A stretch of 64,000 nucleotides of DNA from Slackia isoflavoniconvertens. GTDB lineage: Bacteria; Actinomycetota; Coriobacteriia; Coriobacteriales; Eggerthellaceae. Positions 37,075 to 46,913 of the stretch are shown here, one piece after another. Position numbers and translations under genes: made by a program. The number at the start of each line of letters is the position of its first letter. The first letter of the stretch is position 1. The stretch is from positions 1 through 64,000 of the forward strand of contig NZ_QIBZ01000012.1 of NCBI RefSeq assembly GCF_003725955.1. The letters are read 5' to 3'. The notes under the pieces are model-generated. The model saw only the letters and a program-made list of their open reading frames with translations. It had not been told where the DNA came from and did no database searches.

Positions 37075-40053
37075 ATGGCCGATGACGTCATTCGCGTAGA
37101 AGTTCTTGGAACTCCACGCATCCTTAAAAATGGAGTCGAAACATCCTTCTCGCGCAAACGCGTACGAGCCCTTTTGTTCTATTTGGCCACCGAACTCAAG
37201 CCCGTTCCGCGCACCACGCTCGCATGGCTTTTCTGGCCCGACAAAAGCCCGCAGGTCGCAAGCCGCAACCTCAGCATTCATCTTTCGTATTTGAAAAATG
37301 CCCTTTCGGAAGACGCCGTCATCTCATCGCAAGGCACCATCGCCCTTACCGAAGATGTCGAAAGCGATGCGCGCGATTACTTCGCGTTTGCCAATAACCC
37401 GAACCGAAATGGCGACCATAACCCCCTCGGGTTGTTCCGCGGGCCATTTCTGGACGGCTTTTCTATCAAAGACGCTGACCCGTTCGACCAATGGGTGAGC
37501 TCTGAAGCTCAGCAATGGAGGAATCGTTCAATTGACGCCGCACTCGAGCGCTCATTTGACCTCGAAATCCAAAAGCGATACACCGACGCACTTGCCACTA
37601 TCGAACGAGCCATTTCGGAAAACGAAATTCGCGAAGACCTCTACCGGCGCGCCATGTCAATCATGGAAAAGGCCGGCATGCGCGCCCAGGTTGGCGAATT
37701 GTATCGAGAGCTCACCACGCGCCTTAACGACGAACTGGGCCTGCCTCCCTCAATCCAAACCGTCGAATGCTATCAATCAATCATCGGGTCTAACGATTCA
37801 TTCACCGCGCATGTCAAGAAATCGGGGCAACGCGCACTCAAAGAAAAGGATATGCCCTTCATCGACCGGCAAGAACGCGTCGACCGCGCCCTTGCCGCGC
37901 CAAACGGGTCGTTCGTGCTCGTTACCGGCGAAACGGGAATCGGCAAAACCCGCTTTCTCAAAGAGCTCCCGCGCCAAACGGACGAACGGCGCATCGTCGT
38001 AAAATTCACCCAGCAAACGCGTGAGATACCTTTTGGCGGCCTCATCGATTCGATTAAAGGGCTTACCACCGCTTCCGACTGGCCCAAAATCGCCCTGCGC
38101 GCACAACGCATCATGGGCGACGAGCAATGGGGGCGGCTGCGCTGTCTCATTCCTTCAATTGACATCAACGTTGAACGCCCCGCGTCCACGTTTGGCCTCT
38201 CAACCTCCCAAATTCAAGAAACCATCGAGAACTTTTTTCGCGTTTTAGGCGCAGATTGCCATCTTCTTTTCATGTGCGATGACATCCACTACGCCGACGC
38301 AGCCTCCCTCAAGGTTCTCTCACGCGCCATAAACGATCAAACATTTCTCTCTGCGCGATTCATTGCAACGTTCAACCCGATCATTCCAGCACCGCGCACC
38401 ATGGCCCTGTTCAACGAACTCCAGCGCAAGGGCATTTTGATCAGAATCGAGCTCACCAAAATTAGCGACGAACGCATGATGGACATCTTACTGTTCTTCT
38501 TCCCCGATATCGATGAGCAAACCGCCCGCAAACTCATCACCTTGGCCGACGGAAACCCCTTCTTGATGAAGACAATCATTCAGGGACTCGATTCCGGCTA
38601 TACGGAGTTTTCGGGAAAGGCATCGCTTCAGAATCTGTTCGAGTACACGTTCAAATCGCTTACGACCGACGCCGCCCTCATCGCCACCCTGCTCGCAGTG
38701 CACAACGCGCCCTGTGATGCCGAGCTATTCGGCGCTCTTTGCGAAAACGGCACGGGCGAAGCGCTATTTGACGAACTCTCGTCAACGGGCATCGCCGCCC
38801 GCGACGGCTCGGGCCGAATCGTGCTCCTCAATAAGCGCATGCAGGAATTTCTCGTTTCCCGCCTTGCCCGAGATTCGCGCAGGCTCGAGTCAGCGCATTT
38901 TCGTTTGGCCCAAACAATGGATGCACTCTACGGTCACGCCTCGTCGAACATGCAGGATATCGCCATTTGTCGCCACTACAGTTTAAGCACCCAACCACAA
39001 AAATGTGGCCCCTATGCGGCGAAGGCTGGCGATTATCTGCTGCAAATTGACGAAATCGAGGCGGCGATCAAGTATTACAAGCTCGCCGTAAAACACCTCG
39101 AAGGACCCGAGAAACTCGACGCTTCCCTTATTCTGTATATCAATATGATCCATTTGGGCAAAACGTATGAAGCCGATTTGTATCTGCAAAGCGCGATTTC
39201 CATTGCCCAAGCCATGGGACGAGACGACTATGCACTTACATTTGAGGCCGCAAGGAAGCTCAACGGCGTTCCCGAGAATGAAGAAGTGCGCGCCGGCGTT
39301 ATTCCGTGCTACAAAAAAGCCCTCGACCCCGAGATTCGCGCATCGCTCCTCAAGGCCGAGCAGCTCGCAACCTGCAATGGCGCGTCACCGCTCCTCATAA
39401 GCTATATCCTAGGATTTCTTTCATCGTGGTATATGATTGTCGGCGATTTCGATTCCTCCATCGAATGCCTCAACCGTATCGTCGGTTTAAGCCTCTGCCA
39501 GATCCCAACAACGAATACCAGCTCAGGCCTATCGTTGTTCTTCTCGGCCCTCGTTACGCTCATCTCGCTCATGAAAGAAGGCCCCAATCCGCGAATCTTC
39601 GATTTGGTCAAGCTCGCAGAAGAGTCGTTCGAAGAAACGCCCATTCGAAGCTTTTCGTCCTCATCGGAGGGCATCAAATCGATGCTCGCCTACATCATGG
39701 GCAATAAAGAAGAGGGCGACCGCATGACTGAAAAGGCGATTGCGCTGCTCGAAACAGGCCACAACGAGCCCATGCATGCCGCAATGCTGGCAACCAAGGG
39801 AATGCTGCAGCACAAAAGCAATCCTGCTCAAGCATACCTCGCAAATCACGAGGCCTATCGTATCGCGAAACGAATCGGGGCGAACTATTCGCTCATCAGG
39901 TCGCTTATCGGCCTTGTAGTCACAAGCCCAACGAAGCAGGAAGCCGCAACGTATTTGGCAGAGCTTCGAGAACTCGCTGGCAGCATCGGAGATGCAAACC
40001 TCTATGAGCGCATTGCACATTGCGCCGCAGCGGTAAACGCGAAGGGCGAATAG
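37075..40053 (+). CDS. SARP/BTAD transcriptional regulator with AAA ATPase and TPR-like region
   Basis: This 992-residue AfsR-like activator starts with an OmpR-type winged-helix DNA-binding domain (about 1-95) and a bacterial transcriptional activator domain (about 100-245, ELTTRLNDELGLPPS). An AAA/STAND-type ATPase follows, with P-loop GETGIGKT near residue 285 and Walker B LLFMCDDIHYADA near 400. The C-terminal half is all helical and TPR-like. ATP or a ligand may gate activation. AAGGA lies 5 nt before ATG 37075. It stands between MFS 1 (divergent) and MFS 2, so it is very likely the local regulator. Targets are supported by 11-bp repeats at two promoters. Confidence 0.93.
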   Translation: MADDVIRVEVLGTPRILKNGVETSFSRKRVRALLFYLATELKPVPRTTLAWLFWPDKSPQVASRNLSIHLSYLKNALSEDAVISSQGTIALTEDVESDARDYFAFANNPNRNGDHNPLGLFRGPFLDGFSIKDADPFDQWVSSEAQQWRNRSIDAALERSFDLEIQKRYTDALATIERAISENEIREDLYRRAMSIMEKAGMRAQVGELYRELTTRLNDELGLPPSIQTVECYQSIIGSNDSFTAHVKKSGQRALKEKDMPFIDRQERVDRALAAPNGSFVLVTGETGIGKTRFLKELPRQTDERRIVVKFTQQTREIPFGGLIDSIKGLTTASDWPKIALRAQRIMGDEQWGRLRCLIPSIDINVERPASTFGLSTSQIQETIENFFRVLGADCHLLFMCDDIHYADAASLKVLSRAINDQTFLSARFIATFNPIIPAPRTMALFNELQRKGILIRIELTKISDERMMDILLFFFPDIDEQTARKLITLADGNPFLMKTIIQGLDSGYTEFSGKASLQNLFEYTFKSLTTDAALIATLLAVHNAPCDAELFGALCENGTGEALFDELSSTGIAARDGSGRIVLLNKRMQEFLVSRLARDSRRLESAHFRLAQTMDALYGHASSNMQDIAICRHYSLSTQPQKCGPYAAKAGDYLLQIDEIEAAIKYYKLAVKHLEGPEKLDASLILYINMIHLGKTYEADLYLQSAISIAQAMGRDDYALTFEAARKLNGVPENEEVRAGVIPCYKKALDPEIRASLLKAEQLATCNGASPLLISYILGFLSSWYMIVGDFDSSIECLNRIVGLSLCQIPTTNTSSGLSLFFSALVTLISLMKEGPNPRIFDLVKLAEESFEETPIRSFSSSSEGIKSMLAYIMGNKEEGDRMTEKAIALLETGHNEPMHAAMLATKGMLQHKSNPAQAYLANHEAYRIAKRIGANYSLIRSLIGLVVTSPTKQEAATYLAELRELAGSIGDANLYERIAHCAAAVNAKGE

Positions 40054-40119
40054 GACAACGCGTTTACCGCTCAAACGCCGGCTGAAAACATGAGGTATCG
40101 TTTTCGCCCCCAAACGCAA

Positions 40120-40150
40120 GAAAGCCCTCGATAACGAGGGCTTTCTTTGT
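40120..40150 (+). terminator. Intrinsic terminator between the SARP gene and MFS 2 (convergent)
   Basis: A perfect 11-bp stem (40120-40130 with 40135-40145, loop ataa) is followed by TTTGTTGG. It probably works in both directions for the convergent genes. Confidence 0.85.
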
Positions 40151-40224
40151 TGGTTCGAGTTTGCAGCCCCGAACCACGCATTCCTTATGCCTGCCCGCCT
40201 AAGCGACGGGCATACGTGGGGTGT

Positions 40225-41490
40225 TTATTTCGCCCAGGACTTGCGGCCCATGGGGACAATAACCAGCGACAGGACGATGACGAGCACGTAGAAGACGATG
40301 ATCATCCAGAAGGCACCAGCGAAGGAGCCCGTGATGTCGAAGATCTGAGCGTAGATCAGTGCGGAGAAGCCGGAGAACACGTTCAGGCCGGTAGCGACCA
40401 TCGAGAAGATATTCGCGTAGTCCTTGTTGCCGAAGGCCTGACGGCAGGTCATCGGGGGAACGATGTTCAGCGCGGAGTAGCCAACGCCAAACAGGGCAAC
40501 GCCAACGTAGAAGCCCATGACATTCGCGCCAGAGAAGAAGGCGATAGCGGCACCAGCGCCACCCAGAACGCCAGCGATAACGCCAGTCGCGCGGGCACCA
40601 ATGTGGTCGCACAGCCAGCCCAGGCCGAACTTGCCGATGATGGAAGCGACCATGGCGACGGAAACAGCCATTGCGCCGACGGCAGCGCCGAGTTCGCCCG
40701 TGGAAGCGTAAGAGGCGAGCTGCTGAACGAAGGAAGCGGAAATGACGAAGAAGCCAGCCATGACGATGAGCAGCCACAGAGCAGGGTTCTTGCGAGCCTG
40801 AGCAACGGTTGCGCCCTCATCGGCACCAACGGCGATCTGGGAAGCAGCCTCGGACTTCTTCTCCTCGACGGTGCCGTAGCCCCAAGGCAGAACGCCCATT
40901 TTCTCGGGGGACTCACGCAGCAGGGCCGCGGTCAGGCCACCGCCAACGACGATAACAATCACAGAGCAGATGATACGAGCGGTCTGCCAACCCATGCTCG
41001 CAATCCAGCCATTGATGATGGGCGACATGATGGCGCCGAACAGCGACACCATAACGCCGATAACGCCAATCACGGTGCCGTTGGACTTAGCGAACCAGCG
41101 GTTGACCATGGTCGGGGTAGCGATGTACATCCAGAATGCTGCGGAAGCACCATACAGCACACCGTAAATGTTCCACTGCCACGGCGCGGTGAACCAAGCG
41201 CAAGCGAGGTTGGCCAAGCCGAAGACCAGCACGGAGGCGGTCATGATCCAGCGGGGGTTGTACTTGGAAATAAGCTTGCCAGCGAGCGGGGTGCACAGGG
41301 CGGCAACCCAAGGCTGGATGGACATGAACAGGGTGGCGTCGGTACGAGACCAGCCAAACTCATTCATAACCGGGGTAATGAACAGGCCCGCATGGTTGGC
41401 AGCAAAGCCCAGCGGAACAGCGTAGAACGCAATACACGCAATGGCGACTGCCCACGCGTAATTGCTGCCCTTCACATTCTCAGTTCCCAT
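40225..41490 (-). CDS. MFS transporter 2 (OFA-like group)
   Basis: This 421-residue, twelve-helix major facilitator is a paralogue of MFS 1: WAVAIACIAFYAVPLGFAAN, FGWSRTDATLFMSIQPWVAALCTPLAGKLISKYNPRWIM. It has a charged central loop (EEKKSEAASQIAVGADEGATVAQARKNP). AAGGAG lies 5 nt before ATG 41490. It follows CoA-transferase 1 by 199 bp on the same strand, so the two may be cotranscribed. An 18-bp palindrome lies 29 bp upstream of the start. The substrate is unknown; a carboxylic acid handled by the neighbouring CoA-transferases is inferred. Confidence 0.9.
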   Translation of the reverse strand: MGTENVKGSNYAWAVAIACIAFYAVPLGFAANHAGLFITPVMNEFGWSRTDATLFMSIQPWVAALCTPLAGKLISKYNPRWIMTASVLVFGLANLACAWFTAPWQWNIYGVLYGASAAFWMYIATPTMVNRWFAKSNGTVIGVIGVMVSLFGAIMSPIINGWIASMGWQTARIICSVIVIVVGGGLTAALLRESPEKMGVLPWGYGTVEEKKSEAASQIAVGADEGATVAQARKNPALWLLIVMAGFFVISASFVQQLASYASTGELGAAVGAMAVSVAMVASIIGKFGLGWLCDHIGARATGVIAGVLGGAGAAIAFFSGANVMGFYVGVALFGVGYSALNIVPPMTCRQAFGNKDYANIFSMVATGLNVFSGFSALIYAQIFDITGSFAGAFWMIIVFYVLVIVLSLVIVPMGRKSWAK

Positions 41491-41518
41491 TTTTCTCTCC
41501 TTGTTTCGAGCTTTCTCT

Positions 41519-41536
41519 GATGCATCGGAATGCATC
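41519..41536. promoter_or_regulatory. Palindrome upstream of MFS 2
   Basis: GATGCAT-N4-ATGCATC lies 29 bp before the MFS 2 start. It is operator-like in size and symmetry. Confidence 0.4.
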
Positions 41537-41689
41537 CAAACATCAGCAAAAACCGTGCCCATTTCTCGCTGCAACGAAAAATCGGAACCCGTTTTCGCCG
41601 ACCATCTCACGGGGCCGCATGTCCAAGCACGCGGCCCGGGGGATCAAACTTCAACGCCTGTCAAAAACCCGACAGGACTTTCGATGGGC

Positions 41690-42934
41690 CTATTTGCCCT
41701 TCTTCAAAACGCCCTTCTCATAGAGCGCCTCGACTTCCTCGGGGGTGTAACCGAGTTCGGCCATCACATCAGCGGTATCGGCGTCGTATTTCGCGCCGCC
41801 ACGCACGATTTGGCCCGGATGCTTGGTGAACTTCGGGAACATGTTCACCTGCTTGACGGTGGTTTCGGTCACTTCGTCGAAGCAATCGACAAACACTTCG
41901 CGCGCCTGATACTGCGGGTCTTTCAGCATGCGCTCATACGTCATGTGAGGGCTCACCGGCACGCCCATGGAGCTGAACTGCTGGTTCACCTCATCGACGG
42001 TATGAGACAGGCAGTACTCGTCGAGCGCCGCGCGGAACTTAGCCGCACGTGCCGGCAGAGGATCGTTGATGTCTTTGCAACCCGGAGCGCGGGTAATCGA
42101 CGGATAGGTTCCGAAGGGCTGGAAGTCGGGGTCGTCTTTGAAGCCAAAGAATTCCACGAGCTTCGAGACGGGACCAACGCCGCCGACCGCGACCTGCACA
42201 TAGCCGTCTTTGCACTTCTGCGAACCGGCGCATGCGCCCACGAAGTCTTCGTTGCCGATGGGAGTCGGCTGAATGCCATGGTTAATGCCGTCGGAAAGCG
42301 TCGCGCCCTGAACGCGAACAAGCGATTCGAACTGCGTGCAGTCGATGGACTCGCCTTCGCCCGTTTCTTTGGCATGGATAACAGCGGCGAGCGTCGCCCA
42401 TGCGCCCATGAGGCCAGTCATGTAGTCGCCCGTGAAAGGTTTGGTAACCGAGGGAGGCGTGCCCGGGAAGCCATTGAGGCTCGCGTAGCCCGAGAAAGCC
42501 TGGCCGATGGGATCGAAGCTTGCCTTCTTTACGTAATCGGGATCGCCCGTCTGGCCAAAGCCCGAAATATGCAGAATGACAAGTGCAGGGTTGTGCTCCC
42601 ACAGAACCTCGTCGGTGAGGCCCCACTTCTTCCACGTGCCGCCCTTGGACGACTCGACGAGCACATCGGCGTCTTTGATGAGTCTGAACAGCACTTCCTT
42701 GCCTTCGTCGCTCGGAATGTTCAGCGTCATCATGCGCTGGTTGCGGCGCTCCGCCGACCATGCGTCGCCATACATGCGATACATATCGGGAGCCTTCACG
42801 CTTTCCAGCTCAATAACGTCAGCGCCCTGCTCGGCGAAAAGGCCACACACAAACGGGCCCGCAATAACAGACGCCGCGTTGATGACCTTCAAGCCATGAA
42901 GGTTGCCGAATTTCGGCAGATCAGTTGACTTCAT
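41690..42934 (-). CDS. CaiB-type family III CoA-transferase 1
   Basis: This enzyme moves CoA between an acyl-CoA and a carboxylic acid through a covalent Asp intermediate. The sequence follows E. coli CaiB closely in order: PKFGNLHGLKV, RRNQRMMTLNI, LTDEVLWEHNPALVILHISGFGQTG, and the catalytic Asp170 in FTGDYMTGL, then ETGEGESID. Length 414 is standard. A strong SD AAGGAGG lies 7 nt before ATG 42934, in the loop of a small CAACA/TGTTG hairpin. Carnitine, crotonobetaine or another acid could be the substrate; none is proven. Its promoter carries SARP-like 11-bp repeats. Confidence 0.93.
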   Translation of the reverse strand: MKSTDLPKFGNLHGLKVINAASVIAGPFVCGLFAEQGADVIELESVKAPDMYRMYGDAWSAERRNQRMMTLNIPSDEGKEVLFRLIKDADVLVESSKGGTWKKWGLTDEVLWEHNPALVILHISGFGQTGDPDYVKKASFDPIGQAFSGYASLNGFPGTPPSVTKPFTGDYMTGLMGAWATLAAVIHAKETGEGESIDCTQFESLVRVQGATLSDGINHGIQPTPIGNEDFVGACAGSQKCKDGYVQVAVGGVGPVSKLVEFFGFKDDPDFQPFGTYPSITRAPGCKDINDPLPARAAKFRAALDEYCLSHTVDEVNQQFSSMGVPVSPHMTYERMLKDPQYQAREVFVDCFDEVTETTVKQVNMFPKFTKHPGQIVRGGAKYDADTADVMAELGYTPEEVEALYEKGVLKKGK

Positions 42935-43010
42935 GCAACAACCTCCTTGTGTTGTGTCCCAGTTCTCACGCTTCACCGCTTTTGGTAAAGTCGAGAACTT
43001 TCATGACGAC

Positions 43011-43037
43011 TTATAAGCAACTTTTGTGCCAGTTTTG
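43011..43037 (-). promoter_or_regulatory. SARP-like promoter of CoA-transferase 1
   Basis: On the minus strand two CAAAA cores (plus positions 43033-43037 and 43022-43026) are 11 bp apart, and TTATAA (43011-43016) follows after 5 bp. This is the same layout as before MFS 1. Confidence 0.55.
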
Positions 43038-44282
43038 CTAATTTGCGAAAGATTCCTTGTACGATTTTTTGCCGAGAAGATCGCATTCGTACATCTCGGC
43101 AATCGCATCCGAAGAAAAGCCGAGCTCGGTAAGGATGTCATCGTTATCTTGGCCCGTGCATGGGGCTCCGCGCCATACGCGCCCGGGGTAGTTCGCAAGG
43201 TCGGGAACAACCTTCACGCCCGATATCTCATGCACGCCATCGACGGCAGGCCATGTCTCGATAACACCTCGCGCTTGGTAATGGGGATCGGCCGCGGCCT
43301 GCTCGTAGTTCATCAGACGTGAACACGGCACACCCGCCTCGTTCAGAATCGTCTCGACTTCCTCTGCAGTGTGCTGCGCAAGGAAATTCGCGAACGCCTC
43401 TTCGGCAACATCGCCCGCATGGCTTCCGTAAGGAATAATGCCCTCCCCTTCGGGGAAGAGCTCGCTGGCGTACTCCAGGCCAAGCAACGGCAGGCCAGCT
43501 TTCAAAACGCCCGGCCCCAAGAACAGCACATACACTTCTTCGCAGTCGTTGCATACATACGTCCCGTACAGCGCGCAAATAAGGCTATGCGTACCTTCCT
43601 TCACATATTCCTCGCCGTACGTCCAGCCTTTAATGGGGTATTGCGACTGGATGCGCATCATGGTTTCGAATTGCGCCACGTCGATAGATTCGCCGCGGCC
43701 GGTTTCCTGGCGCTTCAACAAAGCAGCGAGCGTCATGCCAAACGCGTAGAATGCCGCGGAATAATCACCCGGGAACGGCATGGCGGGAATCGACGGCTGG
43801 CCTTCAATGCCGTTCATGCGCATCGCGCAGCCAAACGCCTGGGCAATCGGATCGTAGCTCGCGCGCTTCACATAGCTTTCGATGCCCGTTTGCCCGAAGC
43901 CGGAAATATGGGCGATGACCAGGCGCGGGTTCACTTCCCACAATTTCTCATCGCCGAGCCCCTTGCTTGCAAAGCGCCCTCCCACCGATGCCTCTATGAG
44001 CACGTCGGCGGTTTCGATAAGCTTCAAGAACGCACTGCGCCCCTCGCCCTTCAGATAATTCATAGCGAGGCTTCTCATATTGCGGCGGTCTTGCTGCGTC
44101 GAAGCGCCATGCTGAGAAAAGCGCCCCATGTCGGGATTGATGGGGTTTTCGACCCATATGACATCGGCGCCATGTTCGGCGTAAAGCTCAGAGGCAAAAG
44201 GAGCCGCAACCGACAGGCCCACCATCACAACGCGATAACCGCTCAAGAGCCCGAATCGGGGTATGTCGTTCGTTTTCGCCAT
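43038..44282 (-). CDS. CaiB-type family III CoA-transferase 2
   Basis: A second 414-residue CoA-transferase, clearly diverged from number 1: RFGLLSGYRVVMVGLSVAAPFASELYAEHGADVIWVEN at the N-terminus, LWEVNPRLVIAHISGFGQTG, and catalytic Asp173 in PFPGDYSAAF. AAGGAGG lies 6 nt before ATG 44282, directly after a 10-bp hairpin. It is divergent from the PuuD-like gene. The stop is 103 bp upstream of CoA-transferase 1. Different N-terminal and C-terminal halves suggest a different acid substrate; this is inference. Confidence 0.92.
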   Translation of the reverse strand: MAKTNDIPRFGLLSGYRVVMVGLSVAAPFASELYAEHGADVIWVENPINPDMGRFSQHGASTQQDRRNMRSLAMNYLKGEGRSAFLKLIETADVLIEASVGGRFASKGLGDEKLWEVNPRLVIAHISGFGQTGIESYVKRASYDPIAQAFGCAMRMNGIEGQPSIPAMPFPGDYSAAFYAFGMTLAALLKRQETGRGESIDVAQFETMMRIQSQYPIKGWTYGEEYVKEGTHSLICALYGTYVCNDCEEVYVLFLGPGVLKAGLPLLGLEYASELFPEGEGIIPYGSHAGDVAEEAFANFLAQHTAEEVETILNEAGVPCSRLMNYEQAAADPHYQARGVIETWPAVDGVHEISGVKVVPDLANYPGRVWRGAPCTGQDNDDILTELGFSSDAIAEMYECDLLGKKSYKESFAN

Positions 44283-44296
44283 GCGATGCCTCCTTG

Positions 44297-44335
44297 CGCG
44301 TTTTGCCGTCCAAACGAGATGCGTAGCAAAACGCG
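44297..44335 (-). promoter_or_regulatory. Leader hairpin next to the SD of CoA-transferase 2
   Basis: A perfect 10-bp inverted repeat, CGCGTTTTGC / GCAAAACGCG, with a 19-nt loop ends 1 nt before AAGGAGG on the mRNA. It may influence ribosome access. Confidence 0.45.
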
Positions 44336-44475
44336 TGCCATGGCCAAACGTTCCAACTGGCATACTTCTTGCTTTTAGCGAAGGGACCCACTATTTGCCC
44401 TAGAATGTGGCAACCACTTTGCAGCGCCGCAACAACAAGCGCGCATGCATTAAGACATGGAAGGACCGAGCGACC

Positions 44476-45210
44476 ATGAAGCCGCTTATTGGAATAACCG
44501 CAGAAATCAATCCCGCGACGAACATGTGCGAAGTTAATCATGAATACGCGCTCGCCGTCGCAGCAGCTGGCGGCACGCCCGTCATGCTGGCGCCCCTCTC
44601 AGATTCCCCTTCTTATGTCGAAGACGTGCTCGCCTCGCTTGACGGGGTTCTTCTTTCAGGAGGCGGCGACATTTCTCCTCGTGCATACGGAGAAACGCTC
44701 AGACATCCGTCAATTCTTGGCGTCAACGAGCAAAGGGACTATTTCGAGCTTCAGCTTGCTCGACGAGCCTTCGTGTTAAACATGCCGACGCTTGGCATTT
44801 GCCGGGGTTTGCAAATCATGAACGTCGCACTTGGCGGAACTCTTTATCAAGACCTCGCTCTTATCGAGGGCATCGCCGACGAGCAGGCTCACCTTCATCG
44901 GCAGCCAAAACCCTTCGAACGAGGGCAACACGAGGTGAATATTTCGCCCAGATCGACGCTCCACGCCATATACCGCGAAGAGCACGCCGAACAAGCGGAC
45001 GACCCCCTGCCGCTCTTCGTCAATTCCATGCACCATCAGGCAATTCGCAATATTGCCCCTTTGCTTGAAATAACCGGGACGTGCGGCCCTGTTATCGAAG
45101 CGGTCGAAAGTCACACCTCGGCCTTTTACGTAGGCGTGCAATGGCATCCGGAATATTTGGGCAACGCCACGCCACTCTTCCGCGCGTTTCTAAACGCAGC
45201 GCGCGCTTAA
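44476..45210 (+). CDS. Class I glutamine amidotransferase-like hydrolase (PuuD-like)
   Basis: This 244-residue member of peptidase C26, the group of gamma-glutamyl-gamma-aminobutyrate hydrolase, cleaves gamma-glutamyl amides. The nucleophile Cys is in LGICRGLQIMN (about residue 114) and the His-Glu pair in VGVQWHPEYLG near the C-terminus. The GGGDISP loop is typical. The ATG at 44476 has AAGGA 10 nt upstream. It lies on the plus strand inside the CoA-transferase/MFS island, divergent from CoA-transferase 2. It may remove a glutamyl group from a compound taken up by the island; this is inference. Confidence 0.9.
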   Translation: MKPLIGITAEINPATNMCEVNHEYALAVAAAGGTPVMLAPLSDSPSYVEDVLASLDGVLLSGGGDISPRAYGETLRHPSILGVNEQRDYFELQLARRAFVLNMPTLGICRGLQIMNVALGGTLYQDLALIEGIADEQAHLHRQPKPFERGQHEVNISPRSTLHAIYREEHAEQADDPLPLFVNSMHHQAIRNIAPLLEITGTCGPVIEAVESHTSAFYVGVQWHPEYLGNATPLFRAFLNAARA

Positions 45211-45275
45211 AACGATGGAGCCGCCGAAGCGACCCCATGGCATCACGAATCCTCTTTAAGCAGAAAGCCGCATTC

Positions 45276-46637
45276 TTATTTCGCCTTATCGCCCTCGAGG
45301 AAACGCTTGATGTCGCGACTCTGAAAATAAGCAAGTCCCAGCGTGCAGGCAATCGCGCAGGCGATGAGCAGCGCAGCGCCCACAAAGGCAACCTCGAAGC
45401 CGGCGATATCGATTACGGCGCCCCATAAAAATCCCGAGCATACGCCCGCAACATTCGCTGCCATGGAAATGCGCGCATACACAATAGGATATTCAAGGCC
45501 GCCGAATGTTTTACGGGCAAACGACGGCGTCATGACATTGGTGACGCCGTAATAGACGCCATACGCGAATGCGCCCACCGCGATAACGACGGCCGCATTG
45601 CCGGCGCCGCCTACCAAAATAAGCACAGCACCCACGATGCCCATGGCGATGCACGCAACCGTGCCCGAGAATGGATGCTTTTCGCCCACGTATCCAAGCC
45701 CGAGCTTTGTGCCCGTTTGAGCCGCCATGGAAAGCGACGTGGCCCACGCACCAAGCATGGGAACAGCAGATCCAACCGCCAGCGTATGCACATACGAGGG
45801 AACCATGCCGTTGAGGTACATGCCGAAATTCAAGCAGAAGCAAAAGCCCATAATGAGATAGAACTGGGGCATTTTGAACGCTTCCTTCGCCGCGATGCCC
45901 TTGCGGGCGCGAGGATGCTCGCCTGGCGCAAGTTGAGCGACAAGGGCAGCGGCATCAATCGGCGCAGAAGCTTGGCCCCTTTCATCGGTCGAAGCACTCT
46001 GCGCATTTGTCCCATAGGGCAAAAGTCCTTTGTCGGAAGGACGGCTTGCGATGCATGCAATCATAATCGGCACGCATGCGAGCGTAATGGCGGCAAACAC
46101 GCGATAGGTCGCCTGCCACCCGAGCGCTTGAATGAGGGCGCCACCAACGGCTGCCCACACCATGCCGCCAACACCCGTAAAAGCCGCAACCAAACCAATA
46201 TAGAAGCCCGCATTCTTATCGAACCAACGCGTGATAAGCGTCGCGGGCGCCAGATAAATAAGCGTGCACGTGCCAAATCCCATAAGCACGCCGCACGCGA
46301 GGTATTGCCACAATTGCGTCGAAAACGATACCAGAAAAAACGCGAGCGCCGCCACAAAACACGACCCTCCGATGCATGCACGCGCATCGCAACCGTTCAG
46401 CAAACGGCCCGCAAAGGGGAGAAATACGAGACCAGATAGGCACGCAAGGGGTGTGAAGTAGCTCAGCACGCCCGTTCCCACGCCTAAATCGGCGGCGGCA
46501 TAGGGATAGAAGATTCCGGCACAGCTATGCCCAAACGAAACAGGGCAAAACATGCATATGACAAGAGCGAAAACAACGAAGAAACCAAAATGAGGACGCG
46601 CGTTCCGAGCATTTCCCGATGGGGATTCAGTCACCAT
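45276..46637 (-). CDS. MFS transporter 3
   Basis: This 453-residue twelve-helix major facilitator is more distant from MFS 1 and 2. The N-terminus GFFVVFALVICMFCPVSFGHSCAGIFYP, the conserved first-half loop GRLLNGCDARACIGG and the long central loop with ASTDERGQASAPIDAAAL are visible. AGAGGTG lies 4 nt before the ATG. It is downstream of CoA-transferase 3 on the same strand, but a terminator hairpin intervenes, so it may have its own promoter. The substrate is unknown. Confidence 0.9.
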   Translation of the reverse strand: MVTESPSGNARNARPHFGFFVVFALVICMFCPVSFGHSCAGIFYPYAAADLGVGTGVLSYFTPLACLSGLVFLPFAGRLLNGCDARACIGGSCFVAALAFFLVSFSTQLWQYLACGVLMGFGTCTLIYLAPATLITRWFDKNAGFYIGLVAAFTGVGGMVWAAVGGALIQALGWQATYRVFAAITLACVPIMIACIASRPSDKGLLPYGTNAQSASTDERGQASAPIDAAALVAQLAPGEHPRARKGIAAKEAFKMPQFYLIMGFCFCLNFGMYLNGMVPSYVHTLAVGSAVPMLGAWATSLSMAAQTGTKLGLGYVGEKHPFSGTVACIAMGIVGAVLILVGGAGNAAVVIAVGAFAYGVYYGVTNVMTPSFARKTFGGLEYPIVYARISMAANVAGVCSGFLWGAVIDIAGFEVAFVGAALLIACAIACTLGLAYFQSRDIKRFLEGDKAK

Positions 46638-46800
46638 AAAACACCTCTAAACGAAAACAACCATTCCGCTGAAGCAAAAACCATGCCACAGCGGCCAGAA
46701 GAAGACGAGGGCCGTGCGCGACATAACGCAACAGGCCAATCGGCGCGTTTCCCTGAGCCAAAAACAGCAGCAATTGAACGCTCGACTTTCGGCCGACGCG

Positions 46801-46841
46801 AAAAAAGAAAGCCCGCATCCAGGGGAAATGGAGTGCGGGCT
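46801..46841 (-). terminator. Intrinsic terminator of CoA-transferase 3
   Basis: Stem AGCCCGCA / TGCGGGCT (46810-46817 with 46834-46841, 16-nt loop) is followed by TTCTTTTTT on the minus strand. Confidence 0.85.
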
Positions 46842-46913
46842 CGCAAAAAGGAGATGCGGCGGCATGAGAGAGGAATGGGAAGATGAGCCGCCGCCGAATA
46901 TGCGGAAAGGCAA

